64,000 bases of DNA from Exiguobacterium sp. RIT594 (lineage in GTDB: Bacteria > Bacillota > Bacilli > Exiguobacteriales > Exiguobacteriaceae). The translations under genes were made by a program, and so were the position numbers. This document shows positions 1 to 8,569 of this stretch, one piece after another; position 1 is the first letter of the stretch; every line of letters begins with the position of its first letter. Below the pieces are notes generated by a model. That model was not told where the DNA came from, made no database searches, and saw only the letters and a list, made by a program, of their open reading frames with translations. The stretch lies in NCBI RefSeq assembly GCF_003339585.1, contig NZ_QPKF01000001.1, positions 1,736,001-1,800,000 of the forward strand, in the 5' to 3' direction.

Positions 1-32
1 ACAACTGCACAGACTGATTTCCATCGATTCAT
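1..32 (-). CDS. Start of an unidentified gene running off the left edge
   Basis: Only the first eleven codons are inside the window (MNRWKSVCAVV). The start is convincing because an AAGGAGG ribosome binding site lies at 40-46, eight bases ahead of the ATG, and a promoter and a catabolite-response element lie further upstream. The basic-then-hydrophobic beginning with an early cysteine would suit a signal peptide or lipoprotein, but eleven residues cannot decide this. No function can be assigned. Confidence 0.6.
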   Translation of the reverse strand, partial: MNRWKSVCAV

Positions 33-53
33 GTCGTATCCTCCTTGGATTTA

Positions 54-67
54 TGTAATCGTTTTCA
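54..67 (-). promoter_or_regulatory. cre site (CcpA operator) in the leader of the edge gene
   Basis: Read on the minus strand, TGAAAACGATTACA fits the catabolite-response consensus TGWAANCGNTNWCA at every fixed position. It lies between the predicted -10 box and the ribosome binding site of the edge gene, where bound CcpA would block transcription when preferred sugars are present. The match is seen directly; the regulation is inferred. Confidence 0.6.
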
Positions 68-72
68 TTTCC

Positions 73-101
73 ATTCTCCATTCGTTCGACTTATCTGTCA
101 A
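73..101 (-). promoter_or_regulatory. Sigma-A type promoter of the edge gene
   Basis: A perfect -35 box TTGACA (complement at 96-101) is followed after 17 bases by GAGAAT (complement at 73-78), which matches four of six positions of the -10 consensus. It points towards the gene starting at 32. Confidence 0.55.
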
Positions 102-162
102 AGCTTATTTTAGTTCGCTAAAGAAAATAAGACTTTTGGACCAACAGGGACGAATGACCACT

Positions 163-195
163 AAAAAAAGAGGATGACTTCTCAGTCATCCTCTT
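163..195 (-). terminator. Rho-independent terminator of the surface polymer operon
   Basis: A 12-base stem (168-179 with 184-195) and a four-base loop are followed, in the minus direction, by seven T residues. It lies just past the stop of the LCP gene and ends the 8267-to-202 gene run. Confidence 0.9.
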
Positions 196-201
196 ACATA
201 C

Positions 202-1134
202 TCATTTTGATTGACGATCCGTCACTTCATTGATTGCCTGCTTCGTGACTTGCATCGAGTGATCCGAAGCAAAAAAGTACCAGACACCGTCACTTGCGAT
301 ATATCCTTCGCCTTCGAGTTTTAACGGTTTTAAACGCTCGAATCCAGTCTGATTTTCTTGTGCGAGTTGGGATGCTTCGGAAAACGTGATATTTGTACTA
401 AAGTTGTTTTTCAAGACCCGACTGACTTCTTCTAAGTTTGTCAAAATATCGGGTCCGGCAAGCTTCATACCAACAGCTTCGAGTACCTGCCGTTGACGGA
501 TTTGCCGCCCCATGTCGCCAAGCGGATCTTGTTTCCGCATGCGTGCATAACCGCTCGCCTCGAGTCCGGTCAGTTTGATCTTTCCTTCGGCATAGTTTTT
601 TTGTAAACGCCGGTCGTTCCAACTAAAAGCGGACGGATTATCAACGGTCACTCCACCAACGGCATCCACCAGCTCAATCAGACCTTCCATATTGATTTTG
701 GCATAATACGGAATCTTGACATCGAATGTCTGTTCGACGGTCTCAATTGTCTCTTCCACCCCACCATAGGCATAGGTATGATTGATTTTGGTCTTTGCAC
801 CATCTGCAAGTGTCACCTGCATATCACGCGGAATAGACAGTGAGGTCGCTTTTTGTGTTTTCGGGTTAAAAGACAATAACATGATGGCATCTGCCCGCCC
901 CGGGTCGTTTTTTCGTTCATCAACACCAATCAATAAGACATTGACCGGTTGCATCACTTCAAGCGGGAGTTTTTTTTGCCCTTTTAGCGGAGTAATGAAA
1001 CCGTCCGCCGTATGCTGTAATTTTAAAAAAGCATACCCGGTCGTAGCGCTGACAATCAAGATGCATGCTAATAACAATGCACTGATTACGCGCCACCCGA
1101 TCCAAGGTCGCCTCTTTCGCAAACGTGATTTCAC
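202..1134 (-). CDS. LytR-CpsA-Psr (LCP) family glycopolymer ligase
   Basis: LCP enzymes move lipid-linked wall polymers onto peptidoglycan on the outer face of the membrane. This 310-residue protein has a basic N-terminus, one membrane span at about 14-36 and an extracellular LCP domain. The family motifs are present: NVLLIGVDER near 65-73, GRADAIML near 79-86, IPRDM at 101-105 and the arginine-rich GRQIRQRQ near 210. The start is GTG behind a GGAGGT site. It is the last gene of the run after the AlgX-like and MBOAT genes, so it most likely attaches the polymer made and exported by this locus. Confident of family; the acceptor polymer is inferred from context. Confidence 0.93.
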   Translation of the reverse strand: MKSRLRKRRPWIGWRVISALLLACILIVSATTGYAFLKLQHTADGFITPLKGQKKLPLEVMQPVNVLLIGVDERKNDPGRADAIMLLSFNPKTQKATSLSIPRDMQVTLADGAKTKINHTYAYGGVEETIETVEQTFDVKIPYYAKINMEGLIELVDAVGGVTVDNPSAFSWNDRRLQKNYAEGKIKLTGLEASGYARMRKQDPLGDMGRQIRQRQVLEAVGMKLAGPDILTNLEEVSRVLKNNFSTNITFSEASQLAQENQTGFERLKPLKLEGEGYIASDGVWYFFASDHSMQVTKQAINEVTDRQSK

Positions 1135-1145
1135 AGCGGTACCTC

Positions 1146-2327
1146 CTATAATTTCTGCTGATACGTCTTCATTAATCCGGCGATATTCGCATTGTGTAAA
1201 AAGACGATGGCATCAACGTTTTTTTGCTTCGCAAATTCAGAGGCATCAAAATCTTTGTTGACATAGCGGATATCGACGACCTCAAGATTGGCACTGTTCG
1301 CGAGAAACGGAAGGACGGGATTCGCAAACGAGTCTTTGAGGACAAGCAGCTTTGGTCCTTTCGTCTTCGATGACATTGATAAAATGCCATGGTTACCACG
1401 CATGAACACTTCATAACGATCAGCATAATCCCCCTCTTCTTTAATGAATTGCTCATCAATCAGCGGTTGACCGCATACGTTGTCGTAACAGACATCAATG
1501 CCGTTAAATTGATTGGCATCGTAGTATTCAATCTTGTCTCCTGCACTCGCATACGCAAGCGTTGTCTTACGGGCGAGTGAACCAAAATACGGATGTTCCG
1601 ATGACCGTTTTGCCTGAGGATCCATTGCAACTTTTTTTAAGGTCGGCTCTGTTTTTCCAACCGTGCGAATGATCTCGTCATACGCTTGATAGGCACCATC
1701 TATGTTCCAGTGATGGTCTGTCTTAAAGTAATCCGTCAGCTTTAACGCATCAAGGGGAATCGATGTAATTCCTGCTTTCATAAAGCCGGCTTGCATCGTC
1801 TTGTACCGTTGCTCAGCGTTTGAGGCGACATAGTCCGGAATGATTCCATCCCGTTCCGCAATAACGGTCTTGGATGGTGCAAGTGCGAAGTAGACCGGCC
1901 GATCAACATCTTTCGTGAACTGTTGAAAAGCACTCGGAATGACCGGTTGTGCTGCTTGACTCGGTTCAATCATATAGCCGTTTTTAGCAGTGTAGATCCC
2001 ATTTCGAAACGGCTGTTGAAAAAGATTTTTCGATAGACGTGCCTGCATTTCAACGAGAGTACCACGTAACAACAACTGATCCCCAAAATAGCTTTCCATC
2101 TTCAGCATATCCTCACCGGAAGCCACTCCTTGCATAGTCGGTTGAACGGATTGTGCAAGTGTTCGATTTTCAAGTTGGGAACTGACACGGTCGTCGCGAA
2201 GAATCGTTCCAATTCCGATTGTCAGCAAAATGACAAAAAAACTGATGATCGTCAGCCACATCATCTTTTTCTCAAATGTAGTTCCCGGTTGTGGCTGTTT
2301 CTGATTCTTTTCAATAGGTTGCGCCAC
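1146..2327 (-). CDS. DHHW/AlgX-like membrane-anchored SGNH-type acetyltransfer protein
   Basis: This 393-residue protein has one N-terminal membrane span (about 23-44), then an extracellular domain of the DHHW family, related to AlgJ/AlgX, which O-acetylate polysaccharides together with an MBOAT partner. The ENRTLA motif (53-58), the name-giving DHHW at 204-207 and a candidate catalytic serine in LKDSFANP near 330-337 are all present. The start is GTG with AGGAGG upstream. It sits 15 bases after the MBOAT gene, the usual arrangement for a two-protein O-acetylation system. That the product acetylates this locus's own polymer is an inference. Confidence 0.85.
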   Translation of the reverse strand: MAQPIEKNQKQPQPGTTFEKKMMWLTIISFFVILLTIGIGTILRDDRVSSQLENRTLAQSVQPTMQGVASGEDMLKMESYFGDQLLLRGTLVEMQARLSKNLFQQPFRNGIYTAKNGYMIEPSQAAQPVIPSAFQQFTKDVDRPVYFALAPSKTVIAERDGIIPDYVASNAEQRYKTMQAGFMKAGITSIPLDALKLTDYFKTDHHWNIDGAYQAYDEIIRTVGKTEPTLKKVAMDPQAKRSSEHPYFGSLARKTTLAYASAGDKIEYYDANQFNGIDVCYDNVCGQPLIDEQFIKEEGDYADRYEVFMRGNHGILSMSSKTKGPKLLVLKDSFANPVLPFLANSANLEVVDIRYVNKDFDASEFAKQKNVDAIVFLHNANIAGLMKTYQQKL

Positions 2328-2342
2328 TGGTGTTCCTCCTCT

Positions 2343-3731
2343 CTAAAAACGGAAATAAATGAAGGGATTGAATGTACTTGCAACCAGCGCAGATGTCGCG
2401 AGGAACAACAAAACCATCGCATACCCATATTGCAACGTCTGTCCGATTTTGCCCGATGACTGGACAAATCGTTCTCCAATCCATTTTGGAATTGGTGTTG
2501 CGGCAAGACATGCTAGTGCTAAGATGACACCGTTTTGGACAAGTTGGTAACTCGCACGGTCATCCCAAAGTACGTCCGGCATAAACATTGCCTGAATATA
2601 CGTGATGGCTTCCGGGAACGTTTCCGATCTGAAAAAGACCCAACCGACCAGAACCAATACGAGTGTCCAGACCGTTGCCAGTACCGGGACTCGCGCCAAT
2701 AATTTCCCGAGAAATGCTTTTTCAAGCATGATCCAAATCCCGTAATAGACGCCCCAGGCAACGAACGTCCAGCTCGCTCCATGCCAAAGTCCAGTCAACA
2801 TCCAGACGATTCCGAGGTTCCGGTATTGTCTCCAGGGTGAAACCCGGTTCCCTCCAAGCGGAATGTACACATAATCCCGAAACCATGACCCAAGTGAAAT
2901 GTGCCAGCGACGCCAAAATTCAGACACTGATTTCGAAATATACGGATAGTTGAAGTTTTCAAGAAAATGAAAGCCGAACATTAATGCAAGTCCGATTGCC
3001 ATGTCACTGTATCCGGAAAAATCAAAATAGATCTGCAGGGCGTAAGCAATGATCCCAATCCATGCAAGCCCCATTGATAAATCCTTCATGTCAAAAATGG
3101 CATCTGCTACTTGACCGCAGCCATTTGCTAAAATCAACTTTTTTGATAATCCGATGATGAATCGGCGGACCCCTTTCGAGAAGTCCGACACGGTTTCTTG
3201 ACGGGATTCAATCTGACTCGCAATCGTGTTGTAGCGGACGATCGGTCCTGCGACCAGTTGCGGGAAAAAGGCGATATACAATGCTAAATCAAGCGGATTT
3301 TTTTGCACGGCTTCCTTTTCCTTGTAAATATCGATGACATAACTCATCGCGTGAAATGTATAGAAGGAAATTCCGAGCGGTAAAACGATTTCCGGAACAA
3401 AAAAATCGGCATGAAACGTCTTATTGACAGACTGAACAAAAAAACCGCTGTACTTGAACCAGCCAAGTAATCCTAAATTGACAGCAATCATGCTGAACAT
3501 GATCCACTTCACACCGATACGGTGACGGTAGACGTCTACGAATAATGCAAAGAAATAATTGATGCCGACACTTAACAGCATCAATAATGCAAATCGCGGT
3601 TCACCAAACGCATAAAAGAAAAGGCTTGCTACGAGGAGCCAGCCATTTCGAAAGCTTCTCGGCAACAGATAATAGACAATCAGTACCGTCGGCAGAAATA
3701 AAAATAGAAAAATCGTTGAACTAAATAACAT
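2343..3731 (-). CDS. MBOAT family O-acyltransferase (AlgI-like)
   Basis: A polytopic membrane acyltransferase of about 462 residues, thought to carry acetyl groups across the membrane to the DHHW partner. It has many hydrophobic spans, the MBOAT signature WRRWHISLGSWFRDYVYIPL in the middle and the conserved histidine in TGLWHGASWTF. The ATG at 3731 is chosen over a longer reading because AGGAGG lies directly upstream and the protein then begins MLFSSTIFLFLF as in the family. Its start overlaps the end of the preceding gene by 11 bases, suggesting translational coupling. Confidence 0.93.
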   Translation of the reverse strand: MLFSSTIFLFLFLPTVLIVYYLLPRSFRNGWLLVASLFFYAFGEPRFALLMLLSVGINYFFALFVDVYRHRIGVKWIMFSMIAVNLGLLGWFKYSGFFVQSVNKTFHADFFVPEIVLPLGISFYTFHAMSYVIDIYKEKEAVQKNPLDLALYIAFFPQLVAGPIVRYNTIASQIESRQETVSDFSKGVRRFIIGLSKKLILANGCGQVADAIFDMKDLSMGLAWIGIIAYALQIYFDFSGYSDMAIGLALMFGFHFLENFNYPYISKSVSEFWRRWHISLGSWFRDYVYIPLGGNRVSPWRQYRNLGIVWMLTGLWHGASWTFVAWGVYYGIWIMLEKAFLGKLLARVPVLATVWTLVLVLVGWVFFRSETFPEAITYIQAMFMPDVLWDDRASYQLVQNGVILALACLAATPIPKWIGERFVQSSGKIGQTLQYGYAMVLLFLATSALVASTFNPFIYFRF

Positions 3732-4215
3732 GATAGGATTCCTCCTGTTTGAGCGGAACAAGCCGATTGATGTGTAACATCATCAACCGGACCCGCATGT
3801 CCCCTTCAAGTAAAAATTTGAATGCGATTTTGAAATAGTCCGCTCCTTTAACTCGATTCAGTTGAAAGGCACATGTAGTCGGACCGTTCACCGTCAACCA
3901 CTCCGTTTCGGAATGCATCCGTTTTTTTTGTCCGTACTGCATCTTAAAGATTTGAATATCACACGGTTCGGTTGTTTCTAATTCACAAGTAAGTGTGATT
4001 GTCTCCGCTTGTTCAAAGGAAGCGTCTGACCGATACAATTTTGACGGAGGATACTGAAATCCTTGATCAAACAATTGGATGTACAATTTATCTGTCGGAT
4101 CAGCTTCTTGAAAATCAAACCAGACCTCTTTTCCATCTTCTTCGAGTAAAATCTTTTCCCGGTTGCCTTGCGGGAAAAATTGATAACTCGCCAGTTCAAG
4201 TGGTCGTGAACTCAT
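3721..4215 (-). CDS. Protein of unknown function in the surface polymer operon
   Basis: This 164-residue protein resembles no family I recognise. It has no signal peptide, no membrane span, and is rich in charged and aromatic residues (for example RSDASFEQAETITLTCELET), with a pattern of short alternating hydrophobic stretches that suggests a beta-rich fold. Its start overlaps the epimerase stop (ATGA) and its end overlaps the MBOAT start, so it is made together with the O-acetylation genes. A cytosolic partner or regulator of polymer modification is possible, but nothing in the sequence proves it. Confidence 0.75.
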   Translation of the reverse strand: MSSRPLELASYQFFPQGNREKILLEEDGKEVWFDFQEADPTDKLYIQLFDQGFQYPPSKLYRSDASFEQAETITLTCELETTEPCDIQIFKMQYGQKKRMHSETEWLTVNGPTTCAFQLNRVKGADYFKIAFKFLLEGDMRVRLMMLHINRLVPLKQEESYHVI

Positions 4216-5312
4216 ACCGGTACCTCACTTAAAATGGCATCGACAATCCGCTCTGCCGCATGCCCGTCTCCATAGGGATTCGCAGCTTGTGCCATCGCTT
4301 CGTACGCAATCGGATCTGTCAGCAATTGATGACCGGCTGTATAAATACGTTCTGGATCTGTTCCGACGAGCTTCAATGTACCGGCTTCCACACCTTCCGG
4401 ACGTTCCGTCGTCTCACGTAATACGAGAACCGGAACACCTAACGAAGGGGCTTCTTCTTGAATGCCACCAGAATCAGTCAAGATCAACGTCGCCCGGGCT
4501 GCTAAGTTATGAAAATCGAAGACATCGAGTGGCTCAATCAATCGAATGCGCGGATGATTCTTCAATTGTTCGGCCGCTTCAAGTACAATCGGATTCGGAT
4601 GGACCGGATAGATGATTTCGATATTCGGATGACTGTCTGCCAATCGTTCAATCGCATCAAAAATCTGTGGTAATTGCAGATGATTTTCCCGGCGGTGAAC
4701 GGTCAACAGAATCAGCTTACGGCCACTTGTTGCAAGACTTTTCAAAACGGGATGCGTGTAATCAGCAGAAACCGTTGTTTTTAAAGCGTCGATGACCGTA
4801 TTTCCTGTCACGATGATCGGACTTTGTTTGTTTTCCAAGCGTAAATTTTCCGCTGCCTGATCCGTCGGAGCAAAATGGTAATCAGCGAGTACACCTGTCA
4901 ATTGACGATTCATCTCTTCCGGGAATGGGGCATACTTCTGATACGTCCGTAAACCGGCTTCGACATGCCCAACCGGAATCTGTTGGTAAAAAGCGGCCAG
5001 CGAGGCGGCGAATGTCGTTGTCGTATCCCCATGGACCAACACCAAATCCGGTTGCTCTTTTTCCAGGACACGGCGCATCGCATTTAAAATCCGTGCTGTC
5101 ATCTCTTCGAGTGTCTGGCGTGGACGCATCAAATCTAAATCATGATCCGGAACGATTTGGAACAGTTCAAGGACTTGATCCAGCATCTCCCGGTGTTGTG
5201 CCGTCACGACGACAATCGGTTCGACTCCTTCTCGTTTCTCCAATGCTTTGACGACAGGTGCCATCTTGATTGCTTCCGGTCTCGTTCCGAACACTAACAT
5301 GACTCGTTTCAT
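4212..5312 (-). CDS. mnaA: UDP-N-acetylglucosamine 2-epimerase
   Basis: It interconverts UDP-GlcNAc and UDP-ManNAc in the cytosol, supplying ManNAc units for wall polymers. The length (about 366 residues) and the motifs FGTRPEAIK, HGDTTTTFA, GHVEAGLRT, PEEMNRQ and DSGGIQEE are those of the family. The ATG at 5312 is preferred to the ATG at 5321 because the GGGG-containing ribosome binding site would touch the earlier one and is about nine bases from the later one. Together with the dehydrogenase at 6975-8267 it forms the pathway to UDP-ManNAc uronic acid. Confidence 0.95.
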   Translation of the reverse strand: MKRVMLVFGTRPEAIKMAPVVKALEKREGVEPIVVVTAQHREMLDQVLELFQIVPDHDLDLMRPRQTLEEMTARILNAMRRVLEKEQPDLVLVHGDTTTTFAASLAAFYQQIPVGHVEAGLRTYQKYAPFPEEMNRQLTGVLADYHFAPTDQAAENLRLENKQSPIIVTGNTVIDALKTTVSADYTHPVLKSLATSGRKLILLTVHRRENHLQLPQIFDAIERLADSHPNIEIIYPVHPNPIVLEAAEQLKNHPRIRLIEPLDVFDFHNLAARATLILTDSGGIQEEAPSLGVPVLVLRETTERPEGVEAGTLKLVGTDPERIYTAGHQLLTDPIAYEAMAQAANPYGDGHAAERIVDAILSEVPV

Positions 5313-5335
5313 TCGTTCCATCCCCTATCCGTTAT

Positions 5336-6166
5336 TCATGACGACAATTCGATCGTTTCACCGCGTTCGGAACGCTCGATCTCATCACTTCGCCCTGTTC
5401 GTTTTTTCATGACATAATGTGCCGCTTGTTTTTTCGTAAGTTGCTTGTACCAGTAAAGGTACTTATTATACTCCGCCATCGTTTCCGTTGTTGGACCAAA
5501 CATCCGGACTTCTCCATACTCGAGCCAAAGGACTTTCGTACAAAAACTTTTGACTTGATTTAAGGAATGGCTGACAAAAAAGATTGTTTTTCCTTGGTCA
5601 CGAAACTCCCGCATCTTATCCAGACATTTTTCCGTAAACGTCTGGTCACCGACTGACAAGGCTTCATCGATAATCAAGATGTCCGGATTGATGTTAATCG
5701 AGATCGCAAAACCAAGCCGCGCCCGCATACCGCTCGAGTAAGTTTTGACCGCCTGATCGATGAAGTCCCCAATATCTGCGAACTCGAGAATTTCCGGTGT
5801 GATGGCTTGAATCTGTTTTTTATTCAATCCCATCATCAATCCTTTCAGTTCGATGTTATCCCGCCCGGTCAATTGGTTGTTCAGACCACTCGAAATCGCG
5901 ATCAATGCTGATTTCCCACCAAGTGTCACCCGACCGTATGTCGGCGGCGTGACGTTCGCAAGCAGGTGAGACAATGTTGATTTACCACTCCCGTTAATTC
6001 CGACCACTCCGACAATTTCACCTTGCTTGACGGAAAACGAGACGTTTTTTAAGGCATAAAATGGTTTCCCGCTGACTTTACCGAACAACACTTCTTTTAA
6101 TTTATCGATTGGGCGTGAATATAAGACGTAACGTTTTGAAACATTTTCAAATACGACGTGACTCAT
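5336..6166 (-). CDS. tagH: ABC transporter ATPase for polysaccharide/teichoic acid export (TagH-like)
   Basis: The nucleotide-binding half of a polymer exporter, acting on the inner face of the membrane with the permease at 6178-6978. It has a Walker A motif GINGSGKST (about 56-64), the signature SSGMRARL, Walker B ILIIDEAL and the switch region FVSHS. At 276 residues it is about half the length of B. subtilis TagH and lacks its long C-terminal extension, so it is closer to generic export ATPases of the Wzt/TagH group. GGAGGAG precedes the ATG. Confidence 0.9.
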   Translation of the reverse strand: MSHVVFENVSKRYVLYSRPIDKLKEVLFGKVSGKPFYALKNVSFSVKQGEIVGVVGINGSGKSTLSHLLANVTPPTYGRVTLGGKSALIAISSGLNNQLTGRDNIELKGLMMGLNKKQIQAITPEILEFADIGDFIDQAVKTYSSGMRARLGFAISININPDILIIDEALSVGDQTFTEKCLDKMREFRDQGKTIFFVSHSLNQVKSFCTKVLWLEYGEVRMFGPTTETMAEYNKYLYWYKQLTKKQAAHYVMKKRTGRSDEIERSERGETIELSS

Positions 6167-6177
6167 GTTTTCTCCTC

Positions 6178-6978
6178 CTAGACGTAATCAATGAAGTACC
6201 GGCGGAATCTCAGATGGACCGCTGCTCCGACTACCAACAGCACAGATGTCACCGTCCAAAAGTAGAGACCGTACCAGACATGATCGAGTAAATAACCGGT
6301 TCCGATCAGTGCCGAGCGGTATCCTTCAATCAAATAGACGAGAGGATTAATCATCAACAATGTCTTAAACAGACTGTGTTCCGGTGGTATCCACATGATG
6401 GGCGTCAAGTACATCAACATCCGGATTGCAGACGTCACCATGTTTTGGACATCGCGAATCATTGTCGCCAGTGCCGATAACAACAGCGAGACGGCATACA
6501 GGAAAATGACACCTGCGGGAACGATATAGAACAATTCAAACGTATGCCAGCCCGGAAAATAGCCGAATGCTATACCGAGAATAATCGTCAAGGCAATCAT
6601 GGCAAGATGGCGATAGAACTGCGCCAAGATGACATACGCCGGGATTGTACTAAGCGGAAAGTGCATCTTCGAGACTAAGGCGACCCGACCGTAAATCGAA
6701 CGTGAACCGCTCGGAATCGTACTACCGATGAAAAACCAGGCAATCAATCCACTGACCAACCAAAAGACAAATGGAATTCCGTCAACGGGATGTCCGCCGC
6801 GAATCCCGAAACCAAAGACAACCCAGTAAACGCCGATTTGTAGGAGCGGCGTCATGATTTCCCAAAACCAACCGAGATATTGCATGCTGTATAGACTTTT
6901 TGTCTCATAAAGTGAAAGACGAAAGATCAGATAAAAATGATCTTTCAACTCTTTCCCGATTGTACTAATCCCGTTCAT
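6178..6978 (-). CDS. tagG: ABC-2 type permease for polysaccharide export (TagG-like)
   Basis: A 266-residue membrane protein with about six spans, of the ABC-2 family that carries undecaprenyl-linked polymers across the membrane. Typical segments include the aromatic N-terminal stretch SLYETKSLYSMQYLGWFWEI, and TPIMWIPPEH followed by NPLVYLIEGYR. It overlaps the dehydrogenase stop by four bases (ATGA) and is followed by the ATPase after 11 bases. Whether the cargo is a teichoic or a teichuronic-type polymer cannot be read from the permease; the neighbouring uronic acid genes favour the latter. Confidence 0.9.
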   Translation of the reverse strand: MNGISTIGKELKDHFYLIFRLSLYETKSLYSMQYLGWFWEIMTPLLQIGVYWVVFGFGIRGGHPVDGIPFVFWLVSGLIAWFFIGSTIPSGSRSIYGRVALVSKMHFPLSTIPAYVILAQFYRHLAMIALTIILGIAFGYFPGWHTFELFYIVPAGVIFLYAVSLLLSALATMIRDVQNMVTSAIRMLMYLTPIMWIPPEHSLFKTLLMINPLVYLIEGYRSALIGTGYLLDHVWYGLYFWTVTSVLLVVGAAVHLRFRRYFIDYV

Positions 6979-8267
6979 ATTGCTTTTGCGTCCACTTCCG
7001 TCGTTTGATGCGTATGCAGGTTACCGAAGTTCAGGACTGTGACATCTTCAAGCGGCTGGACGATTCCTTTCGTATCAAATAAGAGCGGTGTCCGCATCTG
7101 GTTGGCGAGACGGCGTGAGTCAAAACGTTTGAACTCATCATGGTCGACTAAGACAAGGGCAAGATCCGCTCCTTGAATGGCTTCAATCTCATCGACCAGG
7201 TCAAAGCGTGAAGAAATCGAACGTTCGACATGCGGATCGCAAACTGCGACATCCAGTCCACGGTCAATCAATTGTTCAATCACATCAACAGCTGGACTCT
7301 CCCGCATATCATCAACATTTCCTTTATACGTGACGCCAAAGACAGCAATTTTCGGCCGAACACGCGAAGAAACAAGGCGCTCTGCCTGCTCTGCGACGAA
7401 GTGCGGCATGTTGACATTCGTTTCCCGCGCCGTATGGATGATCCGTGCAAGGGATGGGGCTTTGGCGACAATGAAGTAAGGGTCGACTGCCAGGCAGTGT
7501 CCCCCGACGCCCGGTCCCGGATGATGCAAGTTGACACGGGGATGCATGTTCGCCATCTCAATCACGTCCAGCACGTTGATTTCGAGCTTATGGCAGACTT
7601 GCGTCAGTTCGTTGGCTAACGCGATGTTGACATCGCGGAACGTATTTTCCATCAGCTTCGACATTTCTGCCGTCTTCGCATCCGTCTTGACGATTTCACC
7701 TTGGACAAACGTCTCGTAGACCGCTGCTCCGGCATCCGCACAAGCCGGTGTCAAGCCGCCGACAATTCGGTTGTTGTGAATGAGTTCATGGAGGATTTGT
7801 CCCGGAAGGACACGTTCCGGACAATGAACGACGAAGACGTCTTTCCCGATGACGAAACCGGCTGCTTCAATCAACGGACGGACATGATCATCCATCGTCC
7901 TTGGCGCGATCGTCGATTCAACGATGATGACATTTCCTTTTTGAACGTGCGGCAACATGTTCCGAACTGCTGCTATCACGTACTTCAAGTCACACGACTT
8001 GTATGTGTCATTTAAATTTGGTGTCGGTACGGCAATCAAAAAGACATCTGCCGGTTCCGGTGTCAATGTCGCCCGAAATTTTCCGTTTGCGACGACACGT
8101 TTGATAACTTCCTCAAGTCCCGGCTCTTCGATGTGAATATCTCCCGCATTCAACATCTTGACGATGCGCGGGTCAATATCTACCCCGACGACGTCCGTTC
8201 CGTGATCTGCAAACATGGCTGAAGAAGGTAATCCAATATATCCGAGTCCGATTGTACAAAGTTTCAT
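6975..8267 (-). CDS. wecC: UDP-N-acetyl-D-mannosamine dehydrogenase (nucleotide-sugar dehydrogenase)
   Basis: It oxidises the C6 of a UDP-sugar in two NAD-dependent steps to the uronic acid. The Rossmann motif GLGYIGLPSS (8-17), ESTIAPRT (117-124), NTFRDVNIALANE (about 208-220), and GVGGHCLAVDPYF with catalytic Cys258 are seen, and 430 residues is a normal length. The style of the N-terminus and the adjacent 2-epimerase point to UDP-ManNAc as substrate rather than UDP-glucose. It is the first gene of the run ending at 202 and starts behind GGAGG. Confidence 0.88.
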   Translation of the reverse strand: MKLCTIGLGYIGLPSSAMFADHGTDVVGVDIDPRIVKMLNAGDIHIEEPGLEEVIKRVVANGKFRATLTPEPADVFLIAVPTPNLNDTYKSCDLKYVIAAVRNMLPHVQKGNVIIVESTIAPRTMDDHVRPLIEAAGFVIGKDVFVVHCPERVLPGQILHELIHNNRIVGGLTPACADAGAAVYETFVQGEIVKTDAKTAEMSKLMENTFRDVNIALANELTQVCHKLEINVLDVIEMANMHPRVNLHHPGPGVGGHCLAVDPYFIVAKAPSLARIIHTARETNVNMPHFVAEQAERLVSSRVRPKIAVFGVTYKGNVDDMRESPAVDVIEQLIDRGLDVAVCDPHVERSISSRFDLVDEIEAIQGADLALVLVDHDEFKRFDSRRLANQMRTPLLFDTKGIVQPLEDVTVLNFGNLHTHQTTEVDAKAI

Positions 8268-8569
8268 TTTGTCATTCCTCCATCTAGGTACGAGTTAGTC
8301 CTTCACGTCAGAAAAAAACTGACTGTGTCGTGGCTGTACCTAGACCATAACGACAATTGCTTGTGTTTCCAATGGTTCTAACCATCTCTTAAAGCATTCT
8401 TCACAGACCTTACATTCCACCCTTTTCCTATGCTTTTTGTAAAGCTTGTAAATAAACAACGAACTTTTGTTGCATTCGCGAGAGAAACAACACAATCCGG
8501 TCCATTCCATTGTTCTTCAGCGTGGAATTACCTGCATCTTTGTTGTTTCCTGCCTCTGTTCTCGTTCAT
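8268..8569. other. 302-base non-coding stretch between the two halves of the surface locus
   Basis: It separates the dehydrogenase gene from the glycosyltransferase gene upstream of it. It holds the dehydrogenase ribosome binding site, a 60-base inverted repeat (listed separately) and AT-rich sequence. I found no convincing -35/-10 pair, no strong terminator for the upstream genes and no open reading frame worth calling. Confidence 0.6.
8284..8343 (-). repeat. Inverted repeat in the 5' leader of the dehydrogenase gene
   Basis: The outer arms CTAGGTAC (8284-8291) and GTACCTAG (8336-8343) are perfect complements, and a smaller hairpin (GTCAG / CTGAC around a run of A residues) lies inside. The element ends about 16 bases before the start codon. 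It could be an operator or a folded leader RNA; no known riboswitch class is recognised. Confidence 0.5.

Noticed and set aside
782-1261. 159-codon open frame opposite the LCP and DHHW genes
   Set aside because: It spans the junction of two well-supported genes and has no ribosome binding site or domain.
8505-8530. Inverted ATTCCA/TGGAAT after the glycosyltransferase gene as a terminator
   Set aside because: The stem is only six bases, the loop is long, and no T run follows.
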